A stretch of DNA of 64,000 bases from Streptomyces sp. CB02923. GTDB lineage: Bacteria; Actinomycetota; Actinomycetes; Streptomycetales; Streptomycetaceae. The stretch lies in contig NZ_LWKZ01000024.1 in the NCBI RefSeq assembly GCF_001905005.1, positions 429,427 through 493,426 on the forward strand, in the 5' to 3' direction. The position numbers and the translations under genes were made by a program. This document shows positions 42,521-51,224 of the stretch, one piece after another (positions within the stretch are counted from its first letter, which is position 1; each line of letters starts with the position of its first letter). The notes beneath the pieces were generated by a model. The model was not told where the DNA came from and did not search any database. It saw only the letters and a program-made list of their open reading frames with translations.

Positions 42521-43925
42521 CGGTGGGCCGCAGCCGGGACCAGACCGCTCTGGCGGCGTGGTGGCCCGACATGCCGTGGACGCCGGGGCCGGGCGGCGTG
42601 GACTGGGAGCACAGGAAGACCGCCGGGTGTGCGGTGGTGTACGGGACGCGGGCCGGCTTGGGGCGGACGACCAGGCCGAGGCCCGCGGCGGAGCCCGCGC
42701 AGATGTCCCCGCCGACGTAGTTCGCGTTGCGGGCGGCCAGTTGGGGCGGGCCCGCGACGGCACGGGCGAGGACCAGGTCGCGGAAGCCGGGCGCGAAGCG
42801 CTCCAGCTGGCGTTCGACCGCTTCCGTGGCGTCGCCCTCCCAGCCGTGCGGGACGTGCCCGTACACCCAGAAGGTGTGCTTGCCCTCGGGAGCGCGGGTG
42901 GGGTCGATCAGGCTCGGCTGCGAAGTGATCAGGAACGGTACGGACGGGTCGCGGCCGTCGACGGCGGCGCGCAGCGCGGTGCCGATCTCGCCGCTGGTGG
43001 GGCCGAGGTGCACGGTGCCCGCCCGGCGGGCCTCGGCGGAGGTCCACGGGACCGGGCCCGACAGCGCATAGTCGATCTTGAAGACGCCGGGTCCGTACCG
43101 CACGCCGCGATAGGCGTTGCCGAGCCCCGCGATCCGGGCGAGGGCGGTCGGCGAGGTGTCGAAGACGTACGCGCGGGCCGGGGGCAGGTCGTCCAGCCGT
43201 TTGACCTCGTATCCCGTGTGCACCACACCGCCGTGCAGGCGCAGCAGCGCGGCCAGGGCGTCGGGGATGGCCTGCGAGCCGCCGCGCGGGACCGGCCAGC
43301 CGCCCGCGTGCGCGGCGAGGGCGAACATGAGCGCGGCACCGCCGGTGCCCGGACTGCTGAGCGGCGCGATGACGTGCGCGGCGAGCCCGGCGAACAGGCC
43401 GCGCGCCTTCTGGTCCCGGAAGCGCCGGTTGAGCAGGGCGGCCGGCTGGGCCGCGGTCAGGCCGAACCGGGCGTACGTCACCGGGTCGCGCGGCAGGCCG
43501 AGCCACTGGGTGCGCAGGAAGTCCGCGGCGAGGGTGTCCCACTTGCCGTGGAAGGGCGCGACGAGCCTGCGGTACGTCCCGGCGTCGTGCACGCCGAGGG
43601 ACATCGCCGTCTCGCCGACGGAACGGGAGAGCACCGCGGCCGAGCCGTCGGGAAAGGGATGCGCCAGCGGGAGGTCGGGGTGCAGCCACCGCAGGCCGTG
43701 CTCCTCCAGCCCCATGGCGGCGAAGGCGGGCGAGCCCGCGGCGAGCGGGTGCACCGCCGAGCAGGGGTCGTGCCGGAAGCCGGGGAGGGTCAGCTCCTCG
43801 GTGCGGGCGCCGCCCCCGATGGTGTCGTGGGCCTCGAAGACCTCGACGGCCATGCCGCGGCGGGCCAGTTCGACGGCCGCGGTCAGCCCGTTGGGCCCCG
43901 CCCCGATCACCACGGCATCGAGCAT
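42516..43925 (-). CDS. Phytoene-desaturase-like FAD oxidoreductase
   Basis: A 469-residue NAD(P)/FAD oxidoreductase of the CrtI/amine-oxidase type. The FAD-binding fold starts VVIGAGPNGLTAAVELARRG, followed by EAHDTIGGGARTEEL; the C-terminal FAD segment is HGMSGHHAARAV. No carotenoid genes are near, so carotenoid synthesis is not supported; many such solo proteins have unknown substrates. GAGAGG precedes the ATG at 43925. It lies 50 bases downstream of the inositol-phosphatase-like gene, probably in one transcript. Confidence 0.85.
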   Translation of the reverse strand: MLDAVVIGAGPNGLTAAVELARRGMAVEVFEAHDTIGGGARTEELTLPGFRHDPCSAVHPLAAGSPAFAAMGLEEHGLRWLHPDLPLAHPFPDGSAAVLSRSVGETAMSLGVHDAGTYRRLVAPFHGKWDTLAADFLRTQWLGLPRDPVTYARFGLTAAQPAALLNRRFRDQKARGLFAGLAAHVIAPLSSPGTGGAALMFALAAHAGGWPVPRGGSQAIPDALAALLRLHGGVVHTGYEVKRLDDLPPARAYVFDTSPTALARIAGLGNAYRGVRYGPGVFKIDYALSGPVPWTSAEARRAGTVHLGPTSGEIGTALRAAVDGRDPSVPFLITSQPSLIDPTRAPEGKHTFWVYGHVPHGWEGDATEAVERQLERFAPGFRDLVLARAVAGPPQLAARNANYVGGDICAGSAAGLGLVVRPKPARVPYTTAHPAVFLCSQSTPPGPGVHGMSGHHAARAVWSRLRPTG

Positions 43926-43975
43926 CGTCGGCACCTCTCGCCACTCCCCTCGTGTGCGATCCTCGCCGTTGAGGA

Positions 43976-44881
43976 TCAGTTGGCGGCCGCCAGCAGTCCG
44001 AGGATACGCCGGGCCGCCGCCGTGTCCCGTGCCGCGGTGAACGGCAGCGCGTTGCCGCCGGCTATGCGGAACGGCTCGCCGGCGACCGTGCCGCTCACCC
44101 CGCCCGCCTCGTGGACCAGCAGCAGCCCCGCCGCGTGGTCCCAGGAGTTCTCCCAGCTGAAGGCCACCGCGTCGAGCTGGCCGCGGGCGATGTGGAGGTA
44201 CTCCAGGCCCGCGGAGCCGCAGGGGCGCGGGGCGATGCCGTCGGTCTCCAGGGCGGCCAGCACCCGCTTCTGCTCGTCGGTGGTGAAGTCGTAGTGCGAT
44301 ATCGCCACGTCCAGCACCGCACCGGCCGCCGGGGGGCCCGGCCGCAGCGGCTCCCCGTTCAGCTCGGCGCCCGCGCCGCGGCGGGCGGTGGCCATCAGGT
44401 CCAGGGCCGGCGCGTACGTCCAGGAGGCGAGCAGTTCGCCGCGCAGCGCGAGGGTGACGAGCGTGGCGAAGCCCGGGTCGCCGTGCACGAACTGGCGGGT
44501 GCCGTCGACCGGGTCGACGATCCACACCGGCGCGTCGCCGCCCAGCGCCTCCAGCACGGCCGGATCGGCGTGCACCGCCTCCTCGCCGACCACCAGGGAG
44601 CCGGGCAGCAGGCTCGTCAGGGCGGCGGTCAGATGCTCCTCGGCCAGCCGGTCGGCGACCGTGACGAGGTCGTGCGGGCCGTTCTTCTCCAGCACCTCGT
44701 GGGCGGCGAGCTGCCGGAACCGCGGCATGATCTCGGCTGCCGCGGCCTTGCGTATGGCCTCCTCGACGGCCGCCGGGTCGAGCGCGCGCAGCACCTCGTC
44801 CGCCGTGTGCGCCGGGGAGCCGCCGGCCGCACCCGTCCTGTCCGTCGTGTCTCCCGTATCCGTACGAATTGCTTCGATCAT
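43976..44881 (-). CDS. Inositol-monophosphatase-family protein
   Basis: A 301-residue magnesium-dependent sugar-phosphate phosphatase. Metal-site motifs are present: GEEAV, DPVDGTRQF and WDHAAGLLL near the C-terminus. The first 30 residues are a family-foreign Thr/Gly-rich tail. The substrate could be inositol, histidinol or another sugar phosphate. ATG 44881; it is upstream of the FAD oxidoreductase gene and likely cotranscribed. Confidence 0.88.
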   Translation of the reverse strand: MIEAIRTDTGDTTDRTGAAGGSPAHTADEVLRALDPAAVEEAIRKAAAAEIMPRFRQLAAHEVLEKNGPHDLVTVADRLAEEHLTAALTSLLPGSLVVGEEAVHADPAVLEALGGDAPVWIVDPVDGTRQFVHGDPGFATLVTLALRGELLASWTYAPALDLMATARRGAGAELNGEPLRPGPPAAGAVLDVAISHYDFTTDEQKRVLAALETDGIAPRPCGSAGLEYLHIARGQLDAVAFSWENSWDHAAGLLLVHEAGGVSGTVAGEPFRIAGGNALPFTAARDTAAARRILGLLAAAN

Positions 44882-45001
44882 GACCCCATCGAACCACGCC
44901 CCACTGACACGGGGACTGGACAGGAGGTGAACTCCGGATGCCGGAGCCGGGCCCTGCGGAAGCCGCCCCTCCGGCTGACGCCCGGCCTGCTGCCCCTCCG
45001 C

Positions 45002-46852
45002 CTACCGCCCCACCGCGTACCCCTGCATCCCTCGCGGGTTCGCCGCCGCCGACAGCACCCCGGTCTCCGGGTCCCGCGCCACCGCGGACAGCCGCCCCTC
45101 CGACCACGGGTCGCCGACCGTCACCGCGTGCCCGCGCCGCCGCAGCTCCCCGATCACGTCCGCGCCGATGCGGGACTCGACGGTGACGCTGCCCGGCCGC
45201 ATGGCGCGCGGGAAGAAGGAGCCGGGGAAGGAGTCGTTGTGCCAGTTCGGGGCGTCGATGGCGCCCTGGAGGTCGAGGCCGCCGCGTACGGGGGCGCGCA
45301 GCGCGGCGGCGAGCAGGAAGTGCAGCTGCCACTGGTCCTGCTGGTCGCCGCCGGGGGTGCCGAAGGCCATCACGGGTACGCCGTCGCGCAGTGCCAGGGA
45401 CGGCGTGAGGGTGGTACGCGGACGGCGTCCCGGCGTGAGGGTGTTGGGCAGCCCTTCCTCCAGCCAGGCCATCTGCAGGCGCGTACCGAGCGGGAAGCCG
45501 AGCGCGGGGACCACCGGGTTGGACTGGAGCCAGCCGCCGGAAGGCGTCGCGGAGACCATGTTGCCCCAGCGGTCCACGATGTCGATGTGGCAGGTGTCGC
45601 CGCGGGTGGCACCGCTCCGGTCGACCTCGGGCGCGATGACGGGGGCGGCGCCGGGGGTGGCGGGGGCCGCCACAGTGGGCTCACCCGCTCCCCGCCCCGC
45701 GGCGCCCGGCGCCTCGCCCGCGTCCTCCCCCGCCGCGACGGTCAGCGCGTGCTTGCTCAGCCTGGGCGTACGTCCGTCCGGGCTGCCGGGCCGCAGCTCG
45801 TACGAGGCATGTTCCCCGATCAGCGCCCGCCGCGCCGCGTTGTAGTCCTCGCTCAGCAGCGTACCGACCGGCACCTCGGCCGCGTCGCCGTACCAGGCCT
45901 CGCGGTCGGCCATGGCCAGCTTGCAGCCCTCGATCAGCAGGTGCACGTACGCGGGGTCCCCGTAGGCGGGCAGCTCCGGCGGCAGCAGCGCGAGTTGCTG
46001 GAGCAGGGCCGGCCCCTGCGACCAGCCGCCCGCCTTCGCCACGGTCCAGCCGTTCCAGTCGTAGGTGACCGGGTCCTCGTACGCCGCGGAGTAGGCCGCC
46101 AGGTCGTCGCCCGTGAGGGTACCGGCGTGCCGCTCACCGGAGGTGTCCATGGCGGGGCGGGCGGCGAAGGCGGCCAGCGCCTCGCCGATGAAGCCCTCCC
46201 GCCAGATCCGCCGGGCGGCGTCGATCTGCGCCTCCCGGTCCGCCGACGCCGCCTCGGACTCGCCGATCAGCCGGCGCCAGGTGGCCGCCAGCTGCCGGTT
46301 GCGCAGCAGCCCGCCGGGCGCGACCGGCCGCCCTTCCGGCAGGTAGATCTCGGCCGACGATATCCACTCCGTCTCGAAGAGCTCCCGCACCGTCGCGACC
46401 GTCTCCCCCACCCGTTCGACGGCCGGATGACCGTGTTCGGCGTACCCGACCGCGTACTTCAGCACCTCGGCGACGGACTGGGTGCCGTGCTCGCGGAGCA
46501 GCAGCATCCAGGCGTCGAAGGCGCCGGGCACGGCGGCGGCGAGCGGTCCGGTGCCGGGCACCAGGCCGAGCCCGAGGGACGTGTAGTGCGCGACGCTCGC
46601 CCCGGCGGGAGCCGGCCCCTGCCCGCACAGCACCCGGACCGGTCCCCCGGCGGGCGCCACGATGACCGGCACCTCGCCCGCCGGGCCGTTCAGGTGCGGC
46701 TCGACGACGTGCAGCACGAAACCGGCGGCCACCGCCGCGTCGAAGGCGTTGCCACCGTCCTCCAGTACGGCCATCGCGGACTGGGAGGCCAGCCAGTGCG
46801 TGGTCGCGGCCATACCGAAGGTTCCCTGGAGGGTCGGACGGGTGGTGAACAC
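45002..46852 (-). CDS. ggt: Gamma-glutamyltransferase family protein
   Basis: A 616-residue N-terminal-nucleophile hydrolase. The large-subunit part has ATTHWLASQSAMAVLEDGGN and GNAFDAAVAAGFVLHVVEPH. The self-cleaving nucleophile Thr is near residue 419 in GDTCHIDIVDRWGN, and the small subunit continues with MVSATPSGGW, RPRTTLTPSL and FGTPGGDQQ. An Ala/Gly-rich insert (GEDAGEAPGAAGRGAGE) lies just before the cleavage point. No signal peptide is visible, unlike periplasmic GGT, so it may be cytosolic and act on other amide substrates. GTG 46852 follows GGAGA. Confidence 0.88.
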   Translation of the reverse strand: MFTTRPTLQGTFGMAATTHWLASQSAMAVLEDGGNAFDAAVAAGFVLHVVEPHLNGPAGEVPVIVAPAGGPVRVLCGQGPAPAGASVAHYTSLGLGLVPGTGPLAAAVPGAFDAWMLLLREHGTQSVAEVLKYAVGYAEHGHPAVERVGETVATVRELFETEWISSAEIYLPEGRPVAPGGLLRNRQLAATWRRLIGESEAASADREAQIDAARRIWREGFIGEALAAFAARPAMDTSGERHAGTLTGDDLAAYSAAYEDPVTYDWNGWTVAKAGGWSQGPALLQQLALLPPELPAYGDPAYVHLLIEGCKLAMADREAWYGDAAEVPVGTLLSEDYNAARRALIGEHASYELRPGSPDGRTPRLSKHALTVAAGEDAGEAPGAAGRGAGEPTVAAPATPGAAPVIAPEVDRSGATRGDTCHIDIVDRWGNMVSATPSGGWLQSNPVVPALGFPLGTRLQMAWLEEGLPNTLTPGRRPRTTLTPSLALRDGVPVMAFGTPGGDQQDQWQLHFLLAAALRAPVRGGLDLQGAIDAPNWHNDSFPGSFFPRAMRPGSVTVESRIGADVIGELRRRGHAVTVGDPWSEGRLSAVARDPETGVLSAAANPRGMQGYAVGR

Positions 46853-47017
46853 GGGTCTCCTCGTGACGTGCGGGCGGTTCGGAACGGTTCGGAAGGTCTC
46901 CTTCCCGCCCTCTCCCCCGCAGAGCCCCCGGGAATGCCCCGGGCAGGGCCGTTCCTGATCACATCTGCCGGGCGGCGGACCCCCGCAAATCCGTTCGCCG
47001 TCCCGGCCGCTCCTCCG

Positions 47018-47023
47018 TACGCT
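47018..47023 (+). promoter_or_regulatory. Putative -10 element for leaderless sirtuin gene
   Basis: TACGCT ends exactly six bases before the ATG at 47030; no Shine-Dalgarno is visible. Same hexamer and spacing as at 25122. Confidence 0.4.
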
Positions 47024-47029
47024 CGCGCC

Positions 47030-47797
47030 ATGACCGGTACCGACACCGCCGACCCCACACCCCGCGACTCCTCCCGGCGCCCTCTGGTGGCGATCCTCAG
47101 CGGCGCCGGCATCTCCACCGACTCCGGCATCCCGGACTACCGCGGCCCCGACGGGCTGTGGCGGCGGGACCCCGAGGCGGAGAAGCTCGTGACGTACGAG
47201 TACTACATGAACGACCCGGAGATCCGGCGCCGTTCCTGGCGGATGCGGCAGGACAGCCCGGCGCTGCGGGCCCGGCCGAACGCGGCGCACGAGGCCGTCG
47301 CCCGGCTGGAGCGGTCCGGCGCACCGGTCCGTGTCATCACGCAGAACGTCGACGGGCTGCACCAGCTCGCGGGCGTCCCGGACCGCAAGGTGCTGGAACT
47401 GCACGGCACGGCCCGCACCGCCGCCTGCACCCGCTGCCACGCCCGGTCACCGATGTCCGAGGCCCTCGCCCGGGTGGCCGCGGGCGACCCCGACCCGGCG
47501 TGCGCCGTCTGCGGCGGCATCCTGAAGTCGGCGACGGTGATGTTCGGCGAGCGGCTCGACCCGCAGGTGCTCGGTACGGCGATGGGCATCGCGGAGGCGG
47601 CCGACGTCTTCATCGCGGTGGGTACGAGCCTCCAGGTGCAGCCCGCCGCCTCGCTCGCCGGGGTGGCCGCCGAGCACGGCGCCCGGCTGGTCATCGTGAA
47701 CGCCGAGCCCACCCCGTACGACGAACTGGCCGCCGAAACGATTCGCACCCCCATCGGGACCGCCCTCCCGGACCTCCTCGCCACCCTCACCCCCTGA
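47030..47797 (+). CDS. Sir2-family NAD-dependent protein deacylase
   Basis: A 255-residue sirtuin that removes acyl groups from lysine using NAD. Motifs: GAGIS (25-29), the NAD loop SGIPDYRGPDGLW, TQNVD (104-108), catalytic His125 in ELHG, and zinc ligands Cys133, Cys136, Cys158 and Cys161. It lacks the Tyr/Arg pair as far as I can tell, so deacetylation is likelier than desuccinylation. It is divergent from the gamma-glutamyltransferase gene. The message looks leaderless. Confidence 0.93.
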   Translation: MTGTDTADPTPRDSSRRPLVAILSGAGISTDSGIPDYRGPDGLWRRDPEAEKLVTYEYYMNDPEIRRRSWRMRQDSPALRARPNAAHEAVARLERSGAPVRVITQNVDGLHQLAGVPDRKVLELHGTARTAACTRCHARSPMSEALARVAAGDPDPACAVCGGILKSATVMFGERLDPQVLGTAMGIAEAADVFIAVGTSLQVQPAASLAGVAAEHGARLVIVNAEPTPYDELAAETIRTPIGTALPDLLATLTP

Positions 47798-47922
47798 GCG
47801 CCCGGGGTCCCGGCCTCCGGAACCGCCCCCTTTGCCGGGAATGGCACCACCGGCGCTACGGTTGACCCGGCTGCCGGCCGCCCCGGGCCGTGCGCCGGAA
47901 CAGAACAGCGGGAGGATGCGCC

Positions 47923-48990
47923 GTGCAGGGCAAGCACCACGGTGAGTACAAGGTGCCGGGCGGCAAGCTGGTCGTCGTCGATCTCGACGTGACGGGCGGG
48001 GCGCTGCGCGACGTCCGTGTCGCGGGGGACTTCTTCCTGGAGCCGGACGAGGCGCTCGGCGCCATCAACACGGCGCTGGAGGGCGCACCCGCCGACACCG
48101 ACGCGCGGGGGCTGGCGGCCCGGATCGAGGCGGCACTGCCGTCCGGCGCGGTGCTGTTCGGATTCACGGCGGAGGCCGTCGGCATCGCGGTGCGCCGCGC
48201 GGTCGCGCAGGCCACCGACTGGACGGACTTCGACTGGCAGATCATCCACGAGGAACCGCAGCCGCCCGCGCTGCACATGGCGCTGGACGAGGTGCTGACC
48301 ACCGAGGTGGCCGCCGGACGACGGCCGCCGACGCTGCGGGTATGGGAGTGGGACCGCCCCGCGGTCATCATCGGCAGCTTCCAGTCCCTGGCCAACGAAG
48401 TGGACCCGCAGGGCGCCGCACGGCACGGCGTGACGGTCGTACGGCGCATCAGCGGCGGGGGTGCGATGTTCGTGGAACCGGGCAACACCATCACGTACTC
48501 CCTGTGCGTGCCGGCCTCGCTCGTGCAGGGGCTGACCTTCGCCGAGAGCTATGCCTATCTGGACGACTGGGTGCTGGCCGCGCTCGGCGACATGGGCATC
48601 AACGCCTGGTACAAGCCGCTCAACGACATCGCGACCGACGCCGGGAAGATCGCCGGTGCCGCGCAGAAGCGCATGGTGGCGGGTGACGGGGCGGTGCTGC
48701 ACCACGTGACGATGTCGTACGACATCGACGCGGACAAGATGGTCGAGGTGCTGCGGATCGGCAAGGAGAAGCTGTCGGACAAGGGCACCCGCAGCGCGAA
48801 GAAGCGGGTGGACCCGCTGCGCCGGCAGACCGGGCTGCCGCGGGCCGAGGTCATCGAGCGGATGATCGGCTCGTTCCGCGCACGGTACGGCGGCAGTGAC
48901 GACGCGGTCTCCCAGGAGGAGATGACGCGGGCTCAGGAGCTGGCGGGCGGGAAGTTCAGCTCGCCGGAGTGGACCGCGCGGGTTCCGTAG
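47923..48990 (+). CDS. Lipoate-protein ligase with accessory domain at the N-terminus
   Basis: A 355-residue ligase that attaches lipoate to E2/GcvH proteins. The catalytic domain (about 105-330) has RRISGGGAMFVEPGN, the lysine loop DAGKIAGAAQKR and LHHVTMSYD. The N-terminal 95 residues (HHGEYKVPGGKLVVVDLDV to VLFGFTAEAVGIAVRRA) resemble the small accessory domain (LplB/bacterial C-terminal type), so the domain order is swapped compared with E. coli LplA. GTG 47923 has GGAGG seven bases upstream. The stop codon lies in the first unit of a tandem repeat. Confidence 0.85.
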   Translation: MQGKHHGEYKVPGGKLVVVDLDVTGGALRDVRVAGDFFLEPDEALGAINTALEGAPADTDARGLAARIEAALPSGAVLFGFTAEAVGIAVRRAVAQATDWTDFDWQIIHEEPQPPALHMALDEVLTTEVAAGRRPPTLRVWEWDRPAVIIGSFQSLANEVDPQGAARHGVTVVRRISGGGAMFVEPGNTITYSLCVPASLVQGLTFAESYAYLDDWVLAALGDMGINAWYKPLNDIATDAGKIAGAAQKRMVAGDGAVLHHVTMSYDIDADKMVEVLRIGKEKLSDKGTRSAKKRVDPLRRQTGLPRAEVIERMIGSFRARYGGSDDAVSQEEMTRAQELAGGKFSSPEWTARVP

Positions 48991-49103
48991 GCCGTGCGGG
49001 TTTCGCAGGCCCAGCGGGTTCCGTAAGCCCGGCGGGTCCCGTTAGCCGTGCGGGTCCCGTCAGCCCAGCGGGTCCCGTCAGCCGTGCGGTTCCCGTAGGC
49101 CGT
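48978..49103. repeat. 18-base tandem repeat, seven copies
   Basis: Seven units of the type GCGGGTCCCGTCAGCCGT lie end to end (48978, 48996, 49014, 49032, 49050, 49068, 49086). The first overlaps the last codons and stop of the lipoate ligase gene; the array ends before the convergent P-loop gene. Confidence 0.85.
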
Positions 49104-49129
49104 GCCACCGCCCGTGGGCGCCACGCCCG

Positions 49130-49840
49130 TTACGCCGCCGTGCCCAGCCGGAAGCGGGACGCCACCTCGTCGGCGAGTTCGCCGGCCGGGCGGCCGCCGT
49201 CCATGGTGATCACCGTGTTTCCGTGGGCGGCGGCCTGGCGGCGTACTTCCGCGTCCCACAGTTCGTCCCGGGCCAGCCGTGTGGCCAGGGTGGATTCCGG
49301 GGCCCGGCTGCCCCAGCTGACCAGGGAACGTACCGGGACGGCCCGGCGGGCGCGCAGCGCGGCCAGCCGGAACTCCGGGGTGGGGAGCAGGAAGACCGCC
49401 TGGTCGGGGCGGGTGAGCAGGGGGGCGATCTGGCTCGGCAGGTTGCCGAACCAGTCGACCAGGACGGGCCGGTCGGCGGGCAGCGCGAGCAGGTCCTCGA
49501 CCTCGAACGCGAAGGTCTCGGCGACCACGCGCTGGGCGAAGCCGCACGCCTCGTCGGGGCTGCGGCTGTCCCACATCGAGCCGGGCGGTTCGTCGCGGGC
49601 CGCGTGGAAGTTCGGGTGCTGCCGTGGGGTGCAGCGGGGCAGCCAGGTGTGCTGGGCCAGGTCTCCGCGGTAGATCACGGCGCCGTGGCGCCGGGCCAGG
49701 ATTATCGCCAGCGTGCTCTTGCCCGCTCCGGTGCCGCCGGCGATCCACCGCACGTGGGAGAGCCGGCCCGCCGCAGCGGTCGTCGTACGGGCAGCAGGAC
49801 CGAAGTGTGTTCCCGATGGGGGGCGCCTCATACGGTCCAT
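49130..49840 (-). CDS. P-loop NTPase/kinase-like protein
   Basis: A 236-residue protein with Walker A AGGTGAGKST near residue 33 and a Walker B-like VLVDWFGNLP. The pattern is that of small-molecule kinases or zeta-like P-loop proteins (AAA_18/33 type). An Arg-rich lid (RLAALRARRAVPVRSL) follows. Substrate unknown. ATG 49840 has GAGGA right upstream; ATG 49831 is an alternative. The region upstream holds a tandem repeat and no gene. Confidence 0.75.
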   Translation of the reverse strand: MDRMRRPPSGTHFGPAARTTTAAAGRLSHVRWIAGGTGAGKSTLAIILARRHGAVIYRGDLAQHTWLPRCTPRQHPNFHAARDEPPGSMWDSRSPDEACGFAQRVVAETFAFEVEDLLALPADRPVLVDWFGNLPSQIAPLLTRPDQAVFLLPTPEFRLAALRARRAVPVRSLVSWGSRAPESTLATRLARDELWDAEVRRQAAAHGNTVITMDGGRPAGELADEVASRFRLGTAA

Positions 49841-49989
49841 GGTCCTCGCATCGGCCGTGCGACTCCAAGGCCGCCTCGTATGGGGAGCATCAGGAGTGGG
49901 CAAAGAGTTCGGAGGGACGGGTGAATCGGTGCGCGCCCCCGCGCGCCTCCGCGCATCGTGTGCGCCCCCGCAGAGCCCGTGCGCCGGTC

Positions 49990-50099
49990 GGCGCACCGGG
50001 GCGGCACCTCGGAACGGCGCACCGGACCGTCGGCGCACCACGGAGGCACCTCGGAACGGCGCACCGGGGCAGCGCTCCAGGACGGCGCACCGGACCGTC
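49990..50099. repeat. 42-base composite tandem repeat
   Basis: GGCGCACCGG-headed units alternate between a 26-base form (with CACCTCGGAAC) and a 16-base form (GGCGCACCGGACCGTC): 49990, 50016, 50032, 50058 and 50084. The last unit ends at the stop codon of the D-amino-acid-oxidase-like gene. More degraded GCGC-rich repeats stretch left to about 49930. Confidence 0.65.
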
Positions 50100-51201
50100 A
50101 GCGCACCGGATCGTACGGCGTCAGGTCCAGCCCCGGGTCGGCGCCGGTGGCGAGCAGTGCGGCGACGCGGCCCGCCCAGGGGCCGCTCGTCAGTCCGGAC
50201 GCTCCGAGGCCGTCGGCGACGACCAGGCCGTCCAGTTGCGGGACCCGGCCGAGCAGCGGGCGGATGTCCGGTCCGACGGGGCGGAAGCCGACGCGGGTCT
50301 CCAGGTGGGTGGCGCCCGCCAGTCCGGGCGCCACGGCCAGGGCTTCGGCCAGCACCTCGGCCAGTCCCGCGGCCGTCACCCGGTGGTCGAATCCGGTGCC
50401 GGGCTCGCGGGTGGCGCCCGCCACGATCCGCGAGCCGTCGAACGGGACGAGGTAGTGCCCGGTGGCGGGCATGACGACGGGCCAGTGCCCGGTGTCCGCG
50501 CCCGACAGGGACAGGTGGACGATCTGGCCGCGCTGCGGTGCGACCCGTACGGTGACGCCCGCCGGGGCCAGCAGCTCCGGTGCCCAGGCCCCGGCCGCGA
50601 CGACGACCGCGTCCGCGGCGATGTGCTCGCCGTCCACCTCGATGCCGGTGACACGGTCCGCCGAACGCCGCAGTGCCGCGCGTCCGGTGCGCAGTCCGAC
50701 GCCCCGGTACCGCGCCTGGCGCAGCAGCGCGTCCCGCAGCCGTCCGCCGTCGACGCGCGCGCCGGCGGCTATCCGTACGGCCCGGGAGCCGGGGGCGAGC
50801 GGCGGGAACAGGGCGCGCGCCTCGGACTCGCCGAGGAGGTCCACCTCGCCGGTGTCCGCGGCGCCGCGCCGCCGTTCGAGCACCCGCCGCCGGATGCCGT
50901 GCAGGTCCGCTTCGTCGGCGGCGAGGGCGAGCGCGCCGACGGCCTGGTAACCGAGGCCGCGCTCGCCCGCCTCGGCGAGTTCGGCGACCAGCTCCGGGTA
51001 GTACCGCGCGCCGTCCGCGGCGCTGCGGAACCAGTCCGCGTCGTCGTGGTCGGAGGCCCAGGGGCAGACGATGCCCGCGCCGGCCGCGGTCGCCTCACCG
51101 GGCTGGGAGCGTCCGGCCAGCACCACGTCCGCGCCGAGCCCGGCCGCGTGCCAGGCGGCGCTCGCACCGACGATGCCCGATCCGATCACGGCGACGCGCA
51201 T
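50098..51201 (-). CDS. Glycine/D-amino-acid-oxidase-type FAD oxidoreductase
   Basis: A 367-residue DAO-family enzyme. It starts with the FAD fold AVIGSGIVGASAAWHAAGLG and has GIVCPWAS, AAGAWAPELL and the C-terminal RPVGPDIRPLLG and GLGASGLTSGP. It oxidises an amine or amino acid; which one is not clear. GGAGGAACGG directly precedes the ATG at 51201. It lies 23 bases after the F420-type oxidoreductase gene and hydA, so it belongs to the same nitrogen-catabolism operon. Confidence 0.88.
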   Translation of the reverse strand: MRVAVIGSGIVGASAAWHAAGLGADVVLAGRSQPGEATAAGAGIVCPWASDHDDADWFRSAADGARYYPELVAELAEAGERGLGYQAVGALALAADEADLHGIRRRVLERRRGAADTGEVDLLGESEARALFPPLAPGSRAVRIAAGARVDGGRLRDALLRQARYRGVGLRTGRAALRRSADRVTGIEVDGEHIAADAVVVAAGAWAPELLAPAGVTVRVAPQRGQIVHLSLSGADTGHWPVVMPATGHYLVPFDGSRIVAGATREPGTGFDHRVTAAGLAEVLAEALAVAPGLAGATHLETRVGFRPVGPDIRPLLGRVPQLDGLVVADGLGASGLTSGPWAGRVAALLATGADPGLDLTPYDPVR

Positions 51202-51224
51202 CCGTTCCTCCTCCCCGCGGGCGG

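Noticed and set aside
42516..43925. Carotenoid biosynthesis gene crtI
   Set aside because: No crtB, crtE or lycopene cyclase is near, and the family has many non-carotenoid members.
44111..47029. Plus-strand open frame running into the sirtuin gene
   Set aside because: Only the part from 47030 is coding; the rest is antisense to the phosphatase and glutamyltransferase genes.
48978..49103. CRISPR array
   Set aside because: Units are contiguous, 18 bases long, without spacers, and no cas genes are present.
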